From a bacterium (GTDB taxonomy: Bacteria; Armatimonadota; UBA5829), in the NCBI GenBank assembly GCA_021371935.1, contig JAJFVF010000019.1:213268-277267 (forward strand): a DNA stretch of 64,000 nucleotides. Direction: 5' to 3'. Each line of letters opens with the position of its first letter. Position 1 is the stretch's first letter. Shown one piece after another: positions 17,186 to 25,688 of the stretch. A program made the position numbers and the translations under genes. Under the pieces are notes generated by a model that was not told the origin of the DNA, did not search any database, and was given only the letters and a program-made list of their open reading frames with translations.

Positions 17186-19531
17186 TTAGAAGTCTTCGCC
17201 CACACTCGTATCGAGGACCTGACCGAATGCTCCTGCGCCGAAATTCTGCGTGAGCGGGAATGCTTTGATTCGCAGGTTGAGCCTGATGCCCTTATCTGTG
17301 TAGAAGCCGGTCTGGTTTACATATGCCAGCGACAGCTCCCAACAGTGCAGGTCGCGGGTTATCATGATGTTTTGATAGTCGAAGTCCTGGCTGATGCCGT
17401 TATAGCCCAGTGAAGCCTGCACCCGAGTCTTTGGACCGACCCTTGTGTCAAGCAGCCCTTTGATGCTGGAGAGTTTTCGCACGCCTACCGTCGTGTCATA
17501 GCGCGTGCCGAGGTCGAAACGGAAGCAGTCGTCGAGTGATCTGTATCTGACCTGGTTGATGAGAGCTTTCCATTTCCAGGTATTGAAATTGAACCCCGTC
17601 GCCGTATAGAAGAGCAGGTGTGGTGAGGTCTGGATCGACCATCTGAGCGTCGTGTTCTGCCAGGGCACGGACGGCTGTTCAAAGTTGTAGCCGCCAATCA
17701 GACTGAATTTGTTGTTTTCTCCCTGCTTTAGGGTCAGGGCTGCGTTTATGATGTTGTAGGTGCTGATGTAATCGGAACGGAACGGCGTATATCCGCGGGG
17801 GTTCTGGTAGCGATATGTCAGAGAGAAATCGGAGCACTCAGTAAATTTCTTTTTGAGCTGCGTGCTGGCGTTGAGCGCGTATTGCGCCGTATCGTTGCTG
17901 TAAACATATTGCTTGAGTCCTGCACCCATAAGCAGGTTCCACGTGCTGCTGATGGGGTGGGGCTTTGCCGGAGTAGCCATCTCATAATATGTGCGGAACA
18001 GACTGGTGTTTCCCACCTCGGCATATTCACCGAATGCAAGTTTCATCTGCGTTGGAATCCCAAACGGCAGCAGATTGCCGATCCGTGCGCTGTCCGTTGT
18101 AAGCGAAAGCTCCGGCAGTTTTTCGACACCGCCGAATGACCCGCTGGTGACGAACGCTTCGTCGCTGAGGTCGGTCTGTTTGATGGCGGTAAGGCTCCAG
18201 TCGAACTTTTCCTCTTTCTTTGTGAACGCAAGGTTTGAGGTGAGCCGCGCATTATTTGTGCTGCCGGAGTAGGCGATATAGTTAAACAGGCTGTCTAAAG
18301 ACGAGTTGGTCCCGATCTTTTGAGAGTAGGTCAGATTGCCGGTGGTGCTGGACGTTTTGGTGTATGTGTTGTTGCTCTGATAGCCGATCACGAGTGAGCT
18401 TTTCGACATCGATGTATCGCGCAGCAGTGTGGCTCTGCCGGTGAGTGTCTGGCTGTGCGGCGCGTATTGGTATTCGTTGGCTCTGAAGTCGGTCATCAAA
18501 TTTAACTTGTAGTCGCCTAAGCATTGATTGTGGTTGACCCTGCCCGTATATGTCTGGCGGCCGATGTTGCGGTCGTTGAGAGTGTAGAACTGTACATCGC
18601 CGTTTGTGGAGCCGGACTGATAGTTGTTGCTGATCCCCGTGCCGACTCCTTTCTTGGACATCAGGTCCACCAGCAGAAGTGTTGCCTCTTTTCCACTGCC
18701 GGAAAGTGGATACGAAAATTTGGTGTAAAAGCCTTCTTCGGTGGTCTGGCCTATCTTGGGCAGAAGCTCAGGGTCTCGCATGATGCGGTTTATTGGGATC
18801 ACCAGCCTGCGAAATGTGAGGAGTCTTTTATGTAGCGCGATCAGCTTTACATTTCGCAATACGAGCCTTTGACCTGGATATATGTCGACCGACCTGGCAA
18901 CAAGCTGATAGTGCGGATCGGCGAGATCGCATGTGGTGACCTCGCCCTTTCTGACAGCCATGGAGGACCGCTTTATGCCCTCGATGGTCGGTGCATTACC
19001 GAAAACGGGTGCGCAAGTGTAGCCTCTGGTGAAGTCGGGGGTCAGCGTCGTAATGGCGTCCTGCATGTCCCATTTGCCAGTGTTTAGGTTTATGATGATC
19101 TGCTTGCCCAGCACCTGTTGTTTGTCTATCTGAAAGACAACATTGCCGCAGAATGTCGCTGTGTTTGTCTTATAGTCAACCGTTCCGGCATCGGCTGTCA
19201 CCAGCACGTTGCGGTAGCGGGCAGTGACATGTCCGCTCGCAACTGTGAGGGCAGGCTTGCCGTCTTCAAATATCGTGTTCCACTCTGCCCCGAAGACACT
19301 GATGAAGTTGGCCGGACCTGTTGATGCAGAGGGTTCGGGCATAGGAATATAGCCCGATGGCGGTTGGGACGGCGCGACAGGTATCGGAGCGACCTGGTTG
19401 GGTGGGGTGATGGGTGCGGGCACGGTTATGTCGGACGATGTGGTTGTCGAGTCAATATCGTCAGTCTGCGAATATGCGCACACCGGCAGAAGCACACACA
19501 CCAAAACTGCCCAATATCCAAATAGTCTCAT
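17186..19531 (-). CDS. LptD/OstA-like outer-membrane LPS-assembly protein
   Basis: 781 residues. A signal peptide (MRLFGYWAVLVCVLLPVCAYS) is followed by a Pro-rich linker and an OstA/LptA-like beta-taco domain (about residues 100-210: ASGHVTARYRNVLVTADAGTVDYKTNTATFCGNV). A long series of amphipathic beta-strands runs to the C-terminus, consistent with a barrel. In LptD the periplasmic domain receives LPS from LptA and the barrel inserts it into the outer membrane. An LptF/G-type permease gene lies upstream on the same strand (20043), which supports a transport link. Divergent from proteobacterial LptD; only the domain order is secure. Confidence 0.75.
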   Translation of the reverse strand: MRLFGYWAVLVCVLLPVCAYSQTDDIDSTTTSSDITVPAPITPPNQVAPIPVAPSQPPSGYIPMPEPSASTGPANFISVFGAEWNTIFEDGKPALTVASGHVTARYRNVLVTADAGTVDYKTNTATFCGNVVFQIDKQQVLGKQIIINLNTGKWDMQDAITTLTPDFTRGYTCAPVFGNAPTIEGIKRSSMAVRKGEVTTCDLADPHYQLVARSVDIYPGQRLVLRNVKLIALHKRLLTFRRLVIPINRIMRDPELLPKIGQTTEEGFYTKFSYPLSGSGKEATLLLVDLMSKKGVGTGISNNYQSGSTNGDVQFYTLNDRNIGRQTYTGRVNHNQCLGDYKLNLMTDFRANEYQYAPHSQTLTGRATLLRDTSMSKSSLVIGYQSNNTYTKTSSTTGNLTYSQKIGTNSSLDSLFNYIAYSGSTNNARLTSNLAFTKKEEKFDWSLTAIKQTDLSDEAFVTSGSFGGVEKLPELSLTTDSARIGNLLPFGIPTQMKLAFGEYAEVGNTSLFRTYYEMATPAKPHPISSTWNLLMGAGLKQYVYSNDTAQYALNASTQLKKKFTECSDFSLTYRYQNPRGYTPFRSDYISTYNIINAALTLKQGENNKFSLIGGYNFEQPSVPWQNTTLRWSIQTSPHLLFYTATGFNFNTWKWKALINQVRYRSLDDCFRFDLGTRYDTTVGVRKLSSIKGLLDTRVGPKTRVQASLGYNGISQDFDYQNIMITRDLHCWELSLAYVNQTGFYTDKGIRLNLRIKAFPLTQNFGAGAFGQVLDTSVGEDF

Positions 19532-19600
19532 AAGAAGTAGAAAAGCATTTAGTTGTGATTCAAAAAATTTGGGGATTCAAATCCCCCGTATATATGCGAC

Positions 19601-19649
19601 GCCAGGTTCAAAGCAGATTCCTCGCATTCGCTCAGAATGACTGCATTTG
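19601..19649. repeat. direct repeat, copy A
   Basis: About 48 bases starting GGTTCAAAGCAGATTCCTCG a few bases in, and repeated with few changes at 19921-19968 in the same orientation. Confidence 0.85.
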
Positions 19650-19704
19650 TAGCGTATTCTGGTTTAGCGGTCGGCTCACATAATAGAAAGCGTTGACTGT
19701 AAAA

Positions 19705-19760
19705 GCCGGATTTTGAGATCCGGCACTGGCCTTGGGGTAAGGATTCAGAGATCCTTACCC
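19705..19760. repeat. twin-hairpin element
   Basis: Hairpin 1: GCCGGAT with loop TTTGAG (19705-19724). Hairpin 2: GGGTAAGGAT with loop TCAGAG and a perfect complement (19735-19760). Same layout as the twin hairpins at 28669, 31213, 44702 and 52755, with different stem sequences. Confidence 0.7.
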
Positions 19761-19787
19761 ATCAATGATTACTTCAACTGGAAAAAT

Positions 19788-19812
19788 GGGAGGGCGAGGC
19801 TCCTGCCGAGCC
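19788..19812 (+). repeat. GC-rich dispersed repeat, copy 2
   Basis: GGGAGGGCGAGGCTCC through GAGCC; internal GGCTC/GAGCC pairing makes a small hairpin. Confidence 0.8.
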
Positions 19813-19920
19813 TAATTTGCACCAATAAATCGAATTTCTTTCAGAATAACTCCCACCATGGGATTTCCTTACTTTTAGCGTCTCTCATTTTTCAGTGTCT
19901 CAGCGGTTCAAATTCGTAAA

Positions 19921-19968
19921 GTCAGGTTCAAAGCAGATTCCTCGCTTCGCTCGGAATGACTGTATTTG
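19921..19968. repeat. direct repeat, copy B
   Basis: Second copy of the element at 19601, lacking one base of the CGC(A)TTCGCTC segment. Confidence 0.85.
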
Positions 19969-20019
19969 AATTGTTTTCAGCTCTTGTTGCCAACCCCACA
20001 TAACCACGCGTAAATTATC

Positions 20020-20047
20020 AATATAAAATACTAAATCTAAAATTACT
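20020..20047. repeat. heptanucleotide array at a stop codon
   Basis: AATATAA AATACTA AATCTAA AATTACT; contains the TAA of the LptF/G gene (minus strand). Nearly the same as the array at 14742. Confidence 0.65.
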
Positions 20048-21122
20048 CGGTTTCCCACATAAGGTAGATGCCGAGGATTGTGAAGATGATTACTTCACTC
20101 CAGCCCGCCAAGCCGGGCGGCAGACCTCCTGTTTTGCCGAGCACACGGCTGAATAGGATCACGTTCCAATAGAAGAATAGCACCACAATCCCTATGAGCA
20201 CCCCCATGAAACCTCCGCCTCGACCAAAACGCAGGCTCAGCGGTGCCACACACAAAAGCAATATGAGTGAGCTTAAGGGGATTGCGAGCTTGTAGCCGTA
20301 TTCGAGTTGGTAGCTATCGGATTTTTGGCCACTCTGACAGAGCTTGTCCATTTCGCCTTTAAGCTCTTTTATCGACATTGCTTCGGGGACTTTTTGTTCC
20401 TGAGCAAAGTAGTCCGTCACTGCACGCCGCAGATCAAGCTTCATTTTTTTTGGGTGGCCTATCAATTCGGGGTCGCCGTTGTCGGCGACGCAGTATATTG
20501 TGCACTCCTTAAGATACCAAATATGATCTTCTTCCATGGCCGATTTTGCAGTGATCAAAGTAGGGAAGCCGTCTCCTATCGGAGGCTCGTAGATCATCAA
20601 GTCGGTGAGTGTGGTATTGCCGCCTGTCCGTTCGATACGGTTCACATAAAAATAATACCGCTCCGCCCGAAAGAAGACGTTTGCCTGGATAGGTATCGAA
20701 CCGGGTGCGAGATAGATGCGTTTGAGTACTTTGACGCCCTCGCGCTGGGTCCAGACAGTTACCTTTTCCTGGAAGACATAGGCTGCGATGCTGGTAAGCG
20801 CTCCTACGATGAAGACCGGCAGAAATATTCGCCGCACGCTGATGCCCGCCATTCGCATCATCGTGATCTCGCTGTCTCGCGCGAGCCTGCTGACAGCCAG
20901 AGTGCAGCCGAACAGCGCACCTGCCGGAAGAGCGAGCATGACCCAGTACGGAGTCTGCAGAAATATATAGTAAAGCAGGTCCGGCCACTGGCTGATTCTG
21001 CTGACTATCAGGTCGATGCTGTTATAGATGATGTTGCCGACAAGGAGGATGAGGACGACCGCAAATCCGGCAACAAACGGAACCATCATCTCTCTTGCGA
21101 CGTATTTATCTAAGGTCTTCAT
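20043..21122 (-). CDS. LptF/LptG family permease
   Basis: 359 residues of the YjgP/YjgQ family, within the usual length. There are three N-terminal membrane helices (about residues 15-37, 58-80, 100-120), a large periplasmic beta-jelly-roll domain (about 130-270) and three C-terminal helices. The start MKTLDKYVAREMMVPFVAGF is typical. LptF/G with LptB extracts LPS from the inner membrane and passes it to LptC/LptA. Only one such gene is here; the second subunit and LptB must be elsewhere. Divergently placed from ftsE. Confidence 0.88.
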   Translation of the reverse strand: MKTLDKYVAREMMVPFVAGFAVVLILLVGNIIYNSIDLIVSRISQWPDLLYYIFLQTPYWVMLALPAGALFGCTLAVSRLARDSEITMMRMAGISVRRIFLPVFIVGALTSIAAYVFQEKVTVWTQREGVKVLKRIYLAPGSIPIQANVFFRAERYYFYVNRIERTGGNTTLTDLMIYEPPIGDGFPTLITAKSAMEEDHIWYLKECTIYCVADNGDPELIGHPKKMKLDLRRAVTDYFAQEQKVPEAMSIKELKGEMDKLCQSGQKSDSYQLEYGYKLAIPLSSLILLLCVAPLSLRFGRGGGFMGVLIGIVVLFFYWNVILFSRVLGKTGGLPPGLAGWSEVIIFTILGIYLMWETE

Positions 21123-21156
21123 ACTTGTGCTCAGTTCGATTATAACATATATGTCA

Positions 21157-21185
21157 TTGCATCCAAAACGAGCATAAAGTATAAT
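21157..21185 (+). promoter_or_regulatory. sigma70-type promoter for ftsE
   Basis: TTGCAT, a 17-base spacer and TATAAT (21180-21185). The expected transcription start is only about three bases before the ATG at 21195, implying a nearly leaderless mRNA if this promoter is used. Confidence 0.45.
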
Positions 21186-21194
21186 TGAGGCAAT

Positions 21195-21884
21195 ATGATT
21201 TATCTACAGGGCGTGTCGGTCGAATATCCCAATGGTGTCCATGCTCTAAAAGACATCGATCTATCTATAGACAAAGGTGAGTTCGTCTTCGTTGTAGGCT
21301 CCACTGGCAGCGGAAAGTCCACTTTTCTCAAGCTGCTGTATCGTGAAATATTGCCGAGTTCCGGCAGTGTGGTTGTCGATAATGAGGACGTCACCCTTTT
21401 GAACTCATCACAAGTGCCATTTCTGCGCCGCAAGCTCGGGATAGTATTCCAAGACTTCAAGCTCCTTCCTCAGAAAAATGTCTGGGAGAACCTGGCGTTT
21501 GCGCTGCGTGTTATCGGCGTGAACCCCAGAGATATCAGACGCAGGATTGGCGATGTGCTCGAACTTGTGGGGCTCACTCACAGGTGTGACTCATTTCCGC
21601 ATCAGATGTCGGGAGGCGAACAGCAGAGAGCCGCGATTGCACGCGCTCTTATCAACCATCCGACCATTCTCATTGCCGACGAGCCCACGGGTAATCTCGA
21701 CCCTGCGACTTCATGGGAGATTATGCAACTGCTTGAACAGATAAACGTCCGCGGGACCACGATCCTGGTGGCGACACATGATTCTCAGATAGTGGACAAG
21801 ATGAAAAAACGGGTAATCCAGCTCGAATCGGGCACGCTGGTCCGTGATGTCAATAAAGGTATGTATCAATACTGTGAACCTTAG
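21195..21884 (+). CDS. ftsE: cell-division ATP-binding protein FtsE
   Basis: 229 residues, the normal size. Walker A GSTGSGKST (about 36-44), Q-loop in VFQDFKLLP, signature MSGGEQQRAAIARAL and Walker B ILIADEPTGNLD are all present. The start MIYLQGVSVEYPNGVHALKDIDL is typical of FtsE. With FtsX it forms an ABC-type complex at the division site that, rather than transporting, drives activation of a peptidoglycan hydrolase. The adjoining M23 gene is the expected partner. ftsX overlaps its 3' end. Confidence 0.95.
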   Translation: MIYLQGVSVEYPNGVHALKDIDLSIDKGEFVFVVGSTGSGKSTFLKLLYREILPSSGSVVVDNEDVTLLNSSQVPFLRRKLGIVFQDFKLLPQKNVWENLAFALRVIGVNPRDIRRRIGDVLELVGLTHRCDSFPHQMSGGEQQRAAIARALINHPTILIADEPTGNLDPATSWEIMQLLEQINVRGTTILVATHDSQIVDKMKKRVIQLESGTLVRDVNKGMYQYCEP

Positions 21885-22752
21885 AAACATAGAGTTTGTG
21901 ATTCAGGAAGCATTTACGGGGATATGGCGAAACGGCCTCATGGCCTTTGCGTCGATATCAACAATCGCGCTCTCGCTTGGAGTGCTGGGGGCGTTCGTTC
22001 TGGCTGCGCTTGGAGCAAACAATTTTTCTACAGCTCAGATCGGCAGGTTTAAGATAGCCGTGTTTATGCACGATGATGCTGACCGAAGTCATGCCGAAGA
22101 GACTGCCGCGCGGATTCGCAAGATGCATGGTGTCAGCAGTGTGGAACTGCGTGACCGCGACAAAGAATGGCGCAATTTCAAGAGAATGTACCCCGATATC
22201 AACTCAGCGGGTCTGCCGACCAACGTTTTGCCGTATGCGATGGATGTGAAGGTCGCCGACCCTGAGAGGCTGCCGGTGATCGCCTCCAGAATTCGCTCCA
22301 TGGGCGGCATCGATGCGGTCCGTGAGGGGCGTGAGACATTCCAAAGGGTAATGGCCGGAGCGCAAGTCGTCAAAGCGGTGAGTTTTGCCGGTGTGATTGT
22401 GCTCCTCATCACAACCGCATTTATCATTAGTAATGCAATCAGACTTACACTTTATGCGCGCAGGCGCGAGATACGGATAATGCAGCTTGTCGGAGCTACG
22501 AATGAGTTCATCAGGCTGCCTCTGGTCATCGAAGGTATCGTCTTTGGAGTGGCAGGGGCGATTGTGGCATGGTGCCTGCTCAGAATCGGCTCTACATATA
22601 TTGCATATGCCGCCGAGAAAGTGACGCCGCTGCTCGGCAAGGTCTCCAGTGGGCTTGGGGCATCTGCTCAGGCTTTGTCTCTGGTGATACTGGGTGCTGC
22701 AATAGGTGCAGCGGGCAGTTTTGTGTCCATCAGACGTTTTTTGAGGGATTAG
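21874..22752 (+). CDS. ftsX: cell-division protein FtsX
   Basis: 292 residues if started at GTG 21874 (MNLRNIEFVIQEAFTGIWRNGLMAFASIS), which overlaps the ftsE stop; ATG 21847 is an alternative. Four membrane helices are seen: one N-terminal and three in the C-terminal half (FAGVIVLLITTAFIISNAI, LVIEGIVFGVAGAIVAWCLL, LSLVILGAAIGAAGSFVSI). An extracytoplasmic domain (about residues 55-155) is the part that contacts the EnvC/RipC-type hydrolase factor. The gene pair and following M23 gene form the expected division module. Confidence 0.93.
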   Translation: MNLRNIEFVIQEAFTGIWRNGLMAFASISTIALSLGVLGAFVLAALGANNFSTAQIGRFKIAVFMHDDADRSHAEETAARIRKMHGVSSVELRDRDKEWRNFKRMYPDINSAGLPTNVLPYAMDVKVADPERLPVIASRIRSMGGIDAVREGRETFQRVMAGAQVVKAVSFAGVIVLLITTAFIISNAIRLTLYARRREIRIMQLVGATNEFIRLPLVIEGIVFGVAGAIVAWCLLRIGSTYIAYAAEKVTPLLGKVSSGLGASAQALSLVILGAAIGAAGSFVSIRRFLRD

Positions 22753-22808
22753 ACCTGCTGAGGCGCTAAATGAATAGAAAGCCCACAGTGGAGAGTTGGC
22801 GCAGACTA

Positions 22809-22834
22809 GGCTCGGCGGGAGCCTCGCCCTCCCG
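22809..22834 (-). repeat. GC-rich dispersed repeat, copy 3
   Basis: GGCTCGGCGGGAGCCTCGCC followed by CTCCCGG, between ftsX and the M23 gene. Confidence 0.8.
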
Positions 22835-22909
22835 GCTTTCCGGTTTATGCTCTCTATTATGTGAATCGAACGTATAACCAGAGGATTCAGTCATTCCAAA
22901 AAGATAATC

Positions 22910-24061
22910 ATGCTGAACGGATTTGCTAATAAAACAAGGTTTGCCGTAATATCATTGGCCTTTATAGTGGCGTTTGGGCTGTGTTTGCCTGTGCTCGGCG
23001 CCAAGAAAAAAACGTCTGCTCTGAAATCTGACTTGCGCAATGTCCAGAGTAAAATCCGCTATTATAGAAAAGAAATAAAGAAAAAAGAACACCAGAAGCG
23101 CTTTGTACTGAGCCAGCTCTACTCCACACAGCGTGACCTCGAAAGCACTCAGACCAGTCTTACACGCAACAAGATCAAACTGCTGGATGCTCAGACCGAC
23201 CTCAATGAGACCGTGGAAAGACTCAAAAGGACCCAGAAACAGCTCGATAGACGTGAAATGCTGCTGCAGAGCAGGGTGGTCGACATATATGAGGGTGAGG
23301 GTCTGGACTATCTGAATGTCGTGCTTGGCGCGGCCAATATGTGGTCGTTCCAGACTCGAGTATATTATCTCCAGCGAATACTCGATTCTGATGCAAAACT
23401 CATCAGGCAGATTAAAGCAGATAAGGCGGCTATTGAAAGAGATAAGGCTCGCCAGGCGCGCAGAGTAAGTGAGATTAGCTCGCTTCAGACACGGCTTGAG
23501 TTTCAACGCAATAAAGTTGCTGCATTGGCCGACAGCCAGCAGGAGATGATTGATAACCTTGAGCACAACATAGAACTGCAAAAAAAAGCTGAAGACGAAC
23601 TCCAAGCGGAATCACAAGAGATTGAAAATCAGATCAGGCGCTATCAGATGACTCCAAAGGGTCGCGCACGATATGCCCGTGCTTTCAAAGGCGGACTTTC
23701 GATGCCGTGCTCCGGTCCCATTACATCACCGTTTGGTTACAGAAAGCATCCGATCAGTGGTATATATAAACCGCATACCGGTGTCGATATCGGTGTTCCA
23801 TCGGGTACGCCTATTCATGCGGCTGCCGATGGTGAAGTAATTTTTGCGGGCTGGAGGAATGCATATGGTTATGCAGTTATTGTAGATCACGGCGGCGGTG
23901 TTTCCACACTCTATGGCCACAACTCAAGACTCCTCGTAAAGTGTGGGCAGCAAGTGTCAAGGGGCCAGGTTATCGCCAAATCCGGCAGCACCGGCTACTC
24001 CACAGGTCCTCACCTCCACTTCGAGAAACGTGTCAACGGAAAGCCAGTTAATCCACTATAG
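22910..24061 (+). CDS. EnvC-like M23 murein hydrolase factor
   Basis: 383 residues. A signal peptide (FAVISLAFIVAFGLCLPVLGA) is followed by a long coiled coil of about 230 residues (LRNVQSKIRYYRKEIKKKEHQ...). The C-terminal LytM/M23 domain carries HTGVDI (zinc His and Asp) and HLHFE (second zinc His), so it may be catalytic. EnvC itself lacks the metal ligands and only activates amidases, so this protein may cut peptidoglycan directly. Placement right after ftsEX matches the coiled-coil-to-FtsX docking known for this family. The stop is followed at once by a heptanucleotide array. Confidence 0.9.
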   Translation: MLNGFANKTRFAVISLAFIVAFGLCLPVLGAKKKTSALKSDLRNVQSKIRYYRKEIKKKEHQKRFVLSQLYSTQRDLESTQTSLTRNKIKLLDAQTDLNETVERLKRTQKQLDRREMLLQSRVVDIYEGEGLDYLNVVLGAANMWSFQTRVYYLQRILDSDAKLIRQIKADKAAIERDKARQARRVSEISSLQTRLEFQRNKVAALADSQQEMIDNLEHNIELQKKAEDELQAESQEIENQIRRYQMTPKGRARYARAFKGGLSMPCSGPITSPFGYRKHPISGIYKPHTGVDIGVPSGTPIHAAADGEVIFAGWRNAYGYAVIVDHGGGVSTLYGHNSRLLVKCGQQVSRGQVIAKSGSTGYSTGPHLHFEKRVNGKPVNPL

Positions 24062-24063
24062 AA

Positions 24064-24091
24064 TTTGATATTTAGTATTTTGGATTTGGTA
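24064..24091. repeat. heptanucleotide array just after a stop codon
   Basis: TTTGATA TTTAGTA TTTTGGA TTTGGTA, beginning two bases after the stop of the M23 gene. Confidence 0.8.
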
Positions 24092-24215
24092 TTTGCCAGA
24101 ATCATTGCGTTCTTTCGATATTAAACACAAAATATACATTATTAAATTCTCTCCCCTCGGGTATACTGATTGTGTGATACGTATGCCTTTGGCTCAGGCA
24201 GTAAGGGGGCACGAG

Positions 24216-24974
24216 ATGAAATCCATAGGTTTGCTCTCGTGGGTGCTGGTGTTGACGGCTTTTGTGTGTGCAAGCGCATATGCTGCCGGACAAAATCCCG
24301 CGCTCGTTAATTTGGAGCTTAAGAACGTTACCGTGCAAGAGGGCTTATCGGCTCTGTTTGCGGGGACGTGTTATCAATATACGGTTGAGCCCGGAGTCTC
24401 GGGCAGGGTGGTTGAACTCAAACTCAAAGGGATAACATTTGAACAGGCGCTGACGCTGTTTACCAACGCGGCAGGGCTGACATATACAATCAGTGACGGT
24501 ATATATATAATCGGGCCATCAGCGAATGCCGGACAGGCGACCAGGACAGTTATTGCGCAGGGGACGGCCAAGCCCAAGAAGCCGACCAAGAGCACGTCGG
24601 TCAAATATCCTCAGGAGACGAACCAGGCTCAACAGTCTCAGCCCGCAATGACACAAACTGCTCCTCAAACGACAGCCCAACCGGCTCCACCGTCACAGCA
24701 GGTTGTGGTCAATCAACAGGCGCCGGTTTTTTATAGTCAGCCGGGTAATAATCCTGGATATTACGGATATCCACAGATTTATGGCACGGGGAATTTCGGT
24801 GTCATCGGAGGATGTGGACCGCTTGTGGCACTGGGTGGAGGATACCCATATGTGACAAGATTTGGTCTGGGAGCTGTGCCGCCTCCCGGATGGGTCAACG
24901 CTGATACACTCAGGTTTTTGCGCAACCTGAAGGCTCTTCTCCCAGGGCTGCATATATATGGTCCGGGATATTGA
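24216..24974 (+). CDS. exported STN-domain (secretin N-terminal-like) protein
   Basis: 252 residues from ATG 24216, preceded by GGGGG; the frame upstream is not protein-like. A signal peptide (SIGLLSWVLVLTAFVCASAYA) is followed by an STN-like domain of about 80 residues (VNLELKNVTVQEGLSALFAG...GITFEQALTLFTNAAGLTYTISDGIYIIG). A Lys/Pro/Gln-rich linker and a Gly/Tyr/Pro-rich tail come last. STN domains occur at the N-terminus of secretins and TonB receptors, but no barrel follows here. Possibly a periplasmic scaffold. Function not known. Confidence 0.6.
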   Translation: MKSIGLLSWVLVLTAFVCASAYAAGQNPALVNLELKNVTVQEGLSALFAGTCYQYTVEPGVSGRVVELKLKGITFEQALTLFTNAAGLTYTISDGIYIIGPSANAGQATRTVIAQGTAKPKKPTKSTSVKYPQETNQAQQSQPAMTQTAPQTTAQPAPPSQQVVVNQQAPVFYSQPGNNPGYYGYPQIYGTGNFGVIGGCGPLVALGGGYPYVTRFGLGAVPPPGWVNADTLRFLRNLKALLPGLHIYGPGY

Positions 24975-24984
24975 TGTAGCGTTC

Positions 24985-25019
24985 AAGCAGCTCTCACAGT
25001 AATTTCGCGAGAGCTGCTT
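24985..25019 (+). terminator. hairpin terminator
   Basis: An 11-bp stem AAGCAGCTCTC/GAGAGCTGCTT with a 13-base loop, 11 bases after the stop of the STN protein, followed by an A/T-rich stretch. Confidence 0.7.
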
Positions 25020-25106
25020 ATTATATGGTTGACTGCTGAGCTTGTTGTCTAATGCATAAATAATGGCGACAAAATAGCGCCATGCTCTTTACATCGCCAT
25101 GTCGGA

Positions 25107-25688
25107 GTGATAGAATACAATTACATAAAGGCATTTGCCGACCACTCAGGAGTACGGAAGTTGAAGGTAGTCGAGATTCTCTTCTATGATAGCAATCACG
25201 TCAAGCTGGTGGTGGAGATGCCTGACCCAAATTGCTATTCCACCAAGCACGCACCTCATATTCCCAAGCTGCTTTTTAAGCTCTTTCCACATCTGGCGCG
25301 CCATCGGTGCGAAAACGATAATGGTTTCTCTTTTCGGCGTGAGTGCCAGTCCACGGAGATTCCGCATCTGTTTGAGCACTTGATTATCGAGCTTCAGGGT
25401 CAGGTTCTTCGTAATAGCACGCTGAAAGGCGAGACGCAGTGGAATTGGCGGGTCGACCCGAAGGGCAGGTTCCACGTGTATGTTGAGTATGAAAATGAGA
25501 TACTTGTGCTGGGAGCAATAAGGGTCGCCGAGCGTATTATTCAGGCGCTGGATCGGCGTGATGTCGATTCGATAAATGTGGACGAAGAAATAGAACGGCT
25601 GCGCAAGTTGGCCAAGGTCGGCGATCAGCTCAAAGAGGACCCACACGATGCGCTTATGGAGAGGCGTCACCCTACGGCTGCGGGCTAG
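25107..25688 (+). CDS. stand-alone protein like the CphA N-terminal domain
   Basis: 193 residues. The segment STEIPHLFEHLIIELQGQVL, then WNWRVDPKGRFHVYVEYENEILVLGAIRVAERIIQAL, matches the pattern of the N-terminal domain of cyanophycin synthetases (HxxEHxxLELQ, then a Y-x-V-x-x-E-Y-E strand). The ATP-grasp and Mur-ligase domains of CphA are absent. GTG 25107 is the only reasonable start upstream; a later start is possible. The domain binds polymer or primer in cyanophycin synthetases; what it does alone is unknown. The 3' end overlaps the convergent gene by 17 bases. Confidence 0.55.
   Translation: MIEYNYIKAFADHSGVRKLKVVEILFYDSNHVKLVVEMPDPNCYSTKHAPHIPKLLFKLFPHLARHRCENDNGFSFRRECQSTEIPHLFEHLIIELQGQVLRNSTLKGETQWNWRVDPKGRFHVYVEYENEILVLGAIRVAERIIQALDRRDVDSINVDEEIERLRKLAKVGDQLKEDPHDALMERRHPTAAG

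Larger units (their letters stand above)
19532..20042. other. 511-bp gene-free region packed with repeats
   Basis: No convincing gene. It holds a near-identical direct-repeat pair, a twin-hairpin element, one GC-rich dispersed repeat and the start of a heptanucleotide array, each listed separately. It separates the LptD-like and LptF/G genes, which share a strand. Confidence 0.8.

Noticed and set aside
20307-21113. 268-residue frame opposite the LptF/G gene
   Set aside because: Shadow of a clear membrane-protein gene; composition is rich in His, Arg and Cys with no motif.
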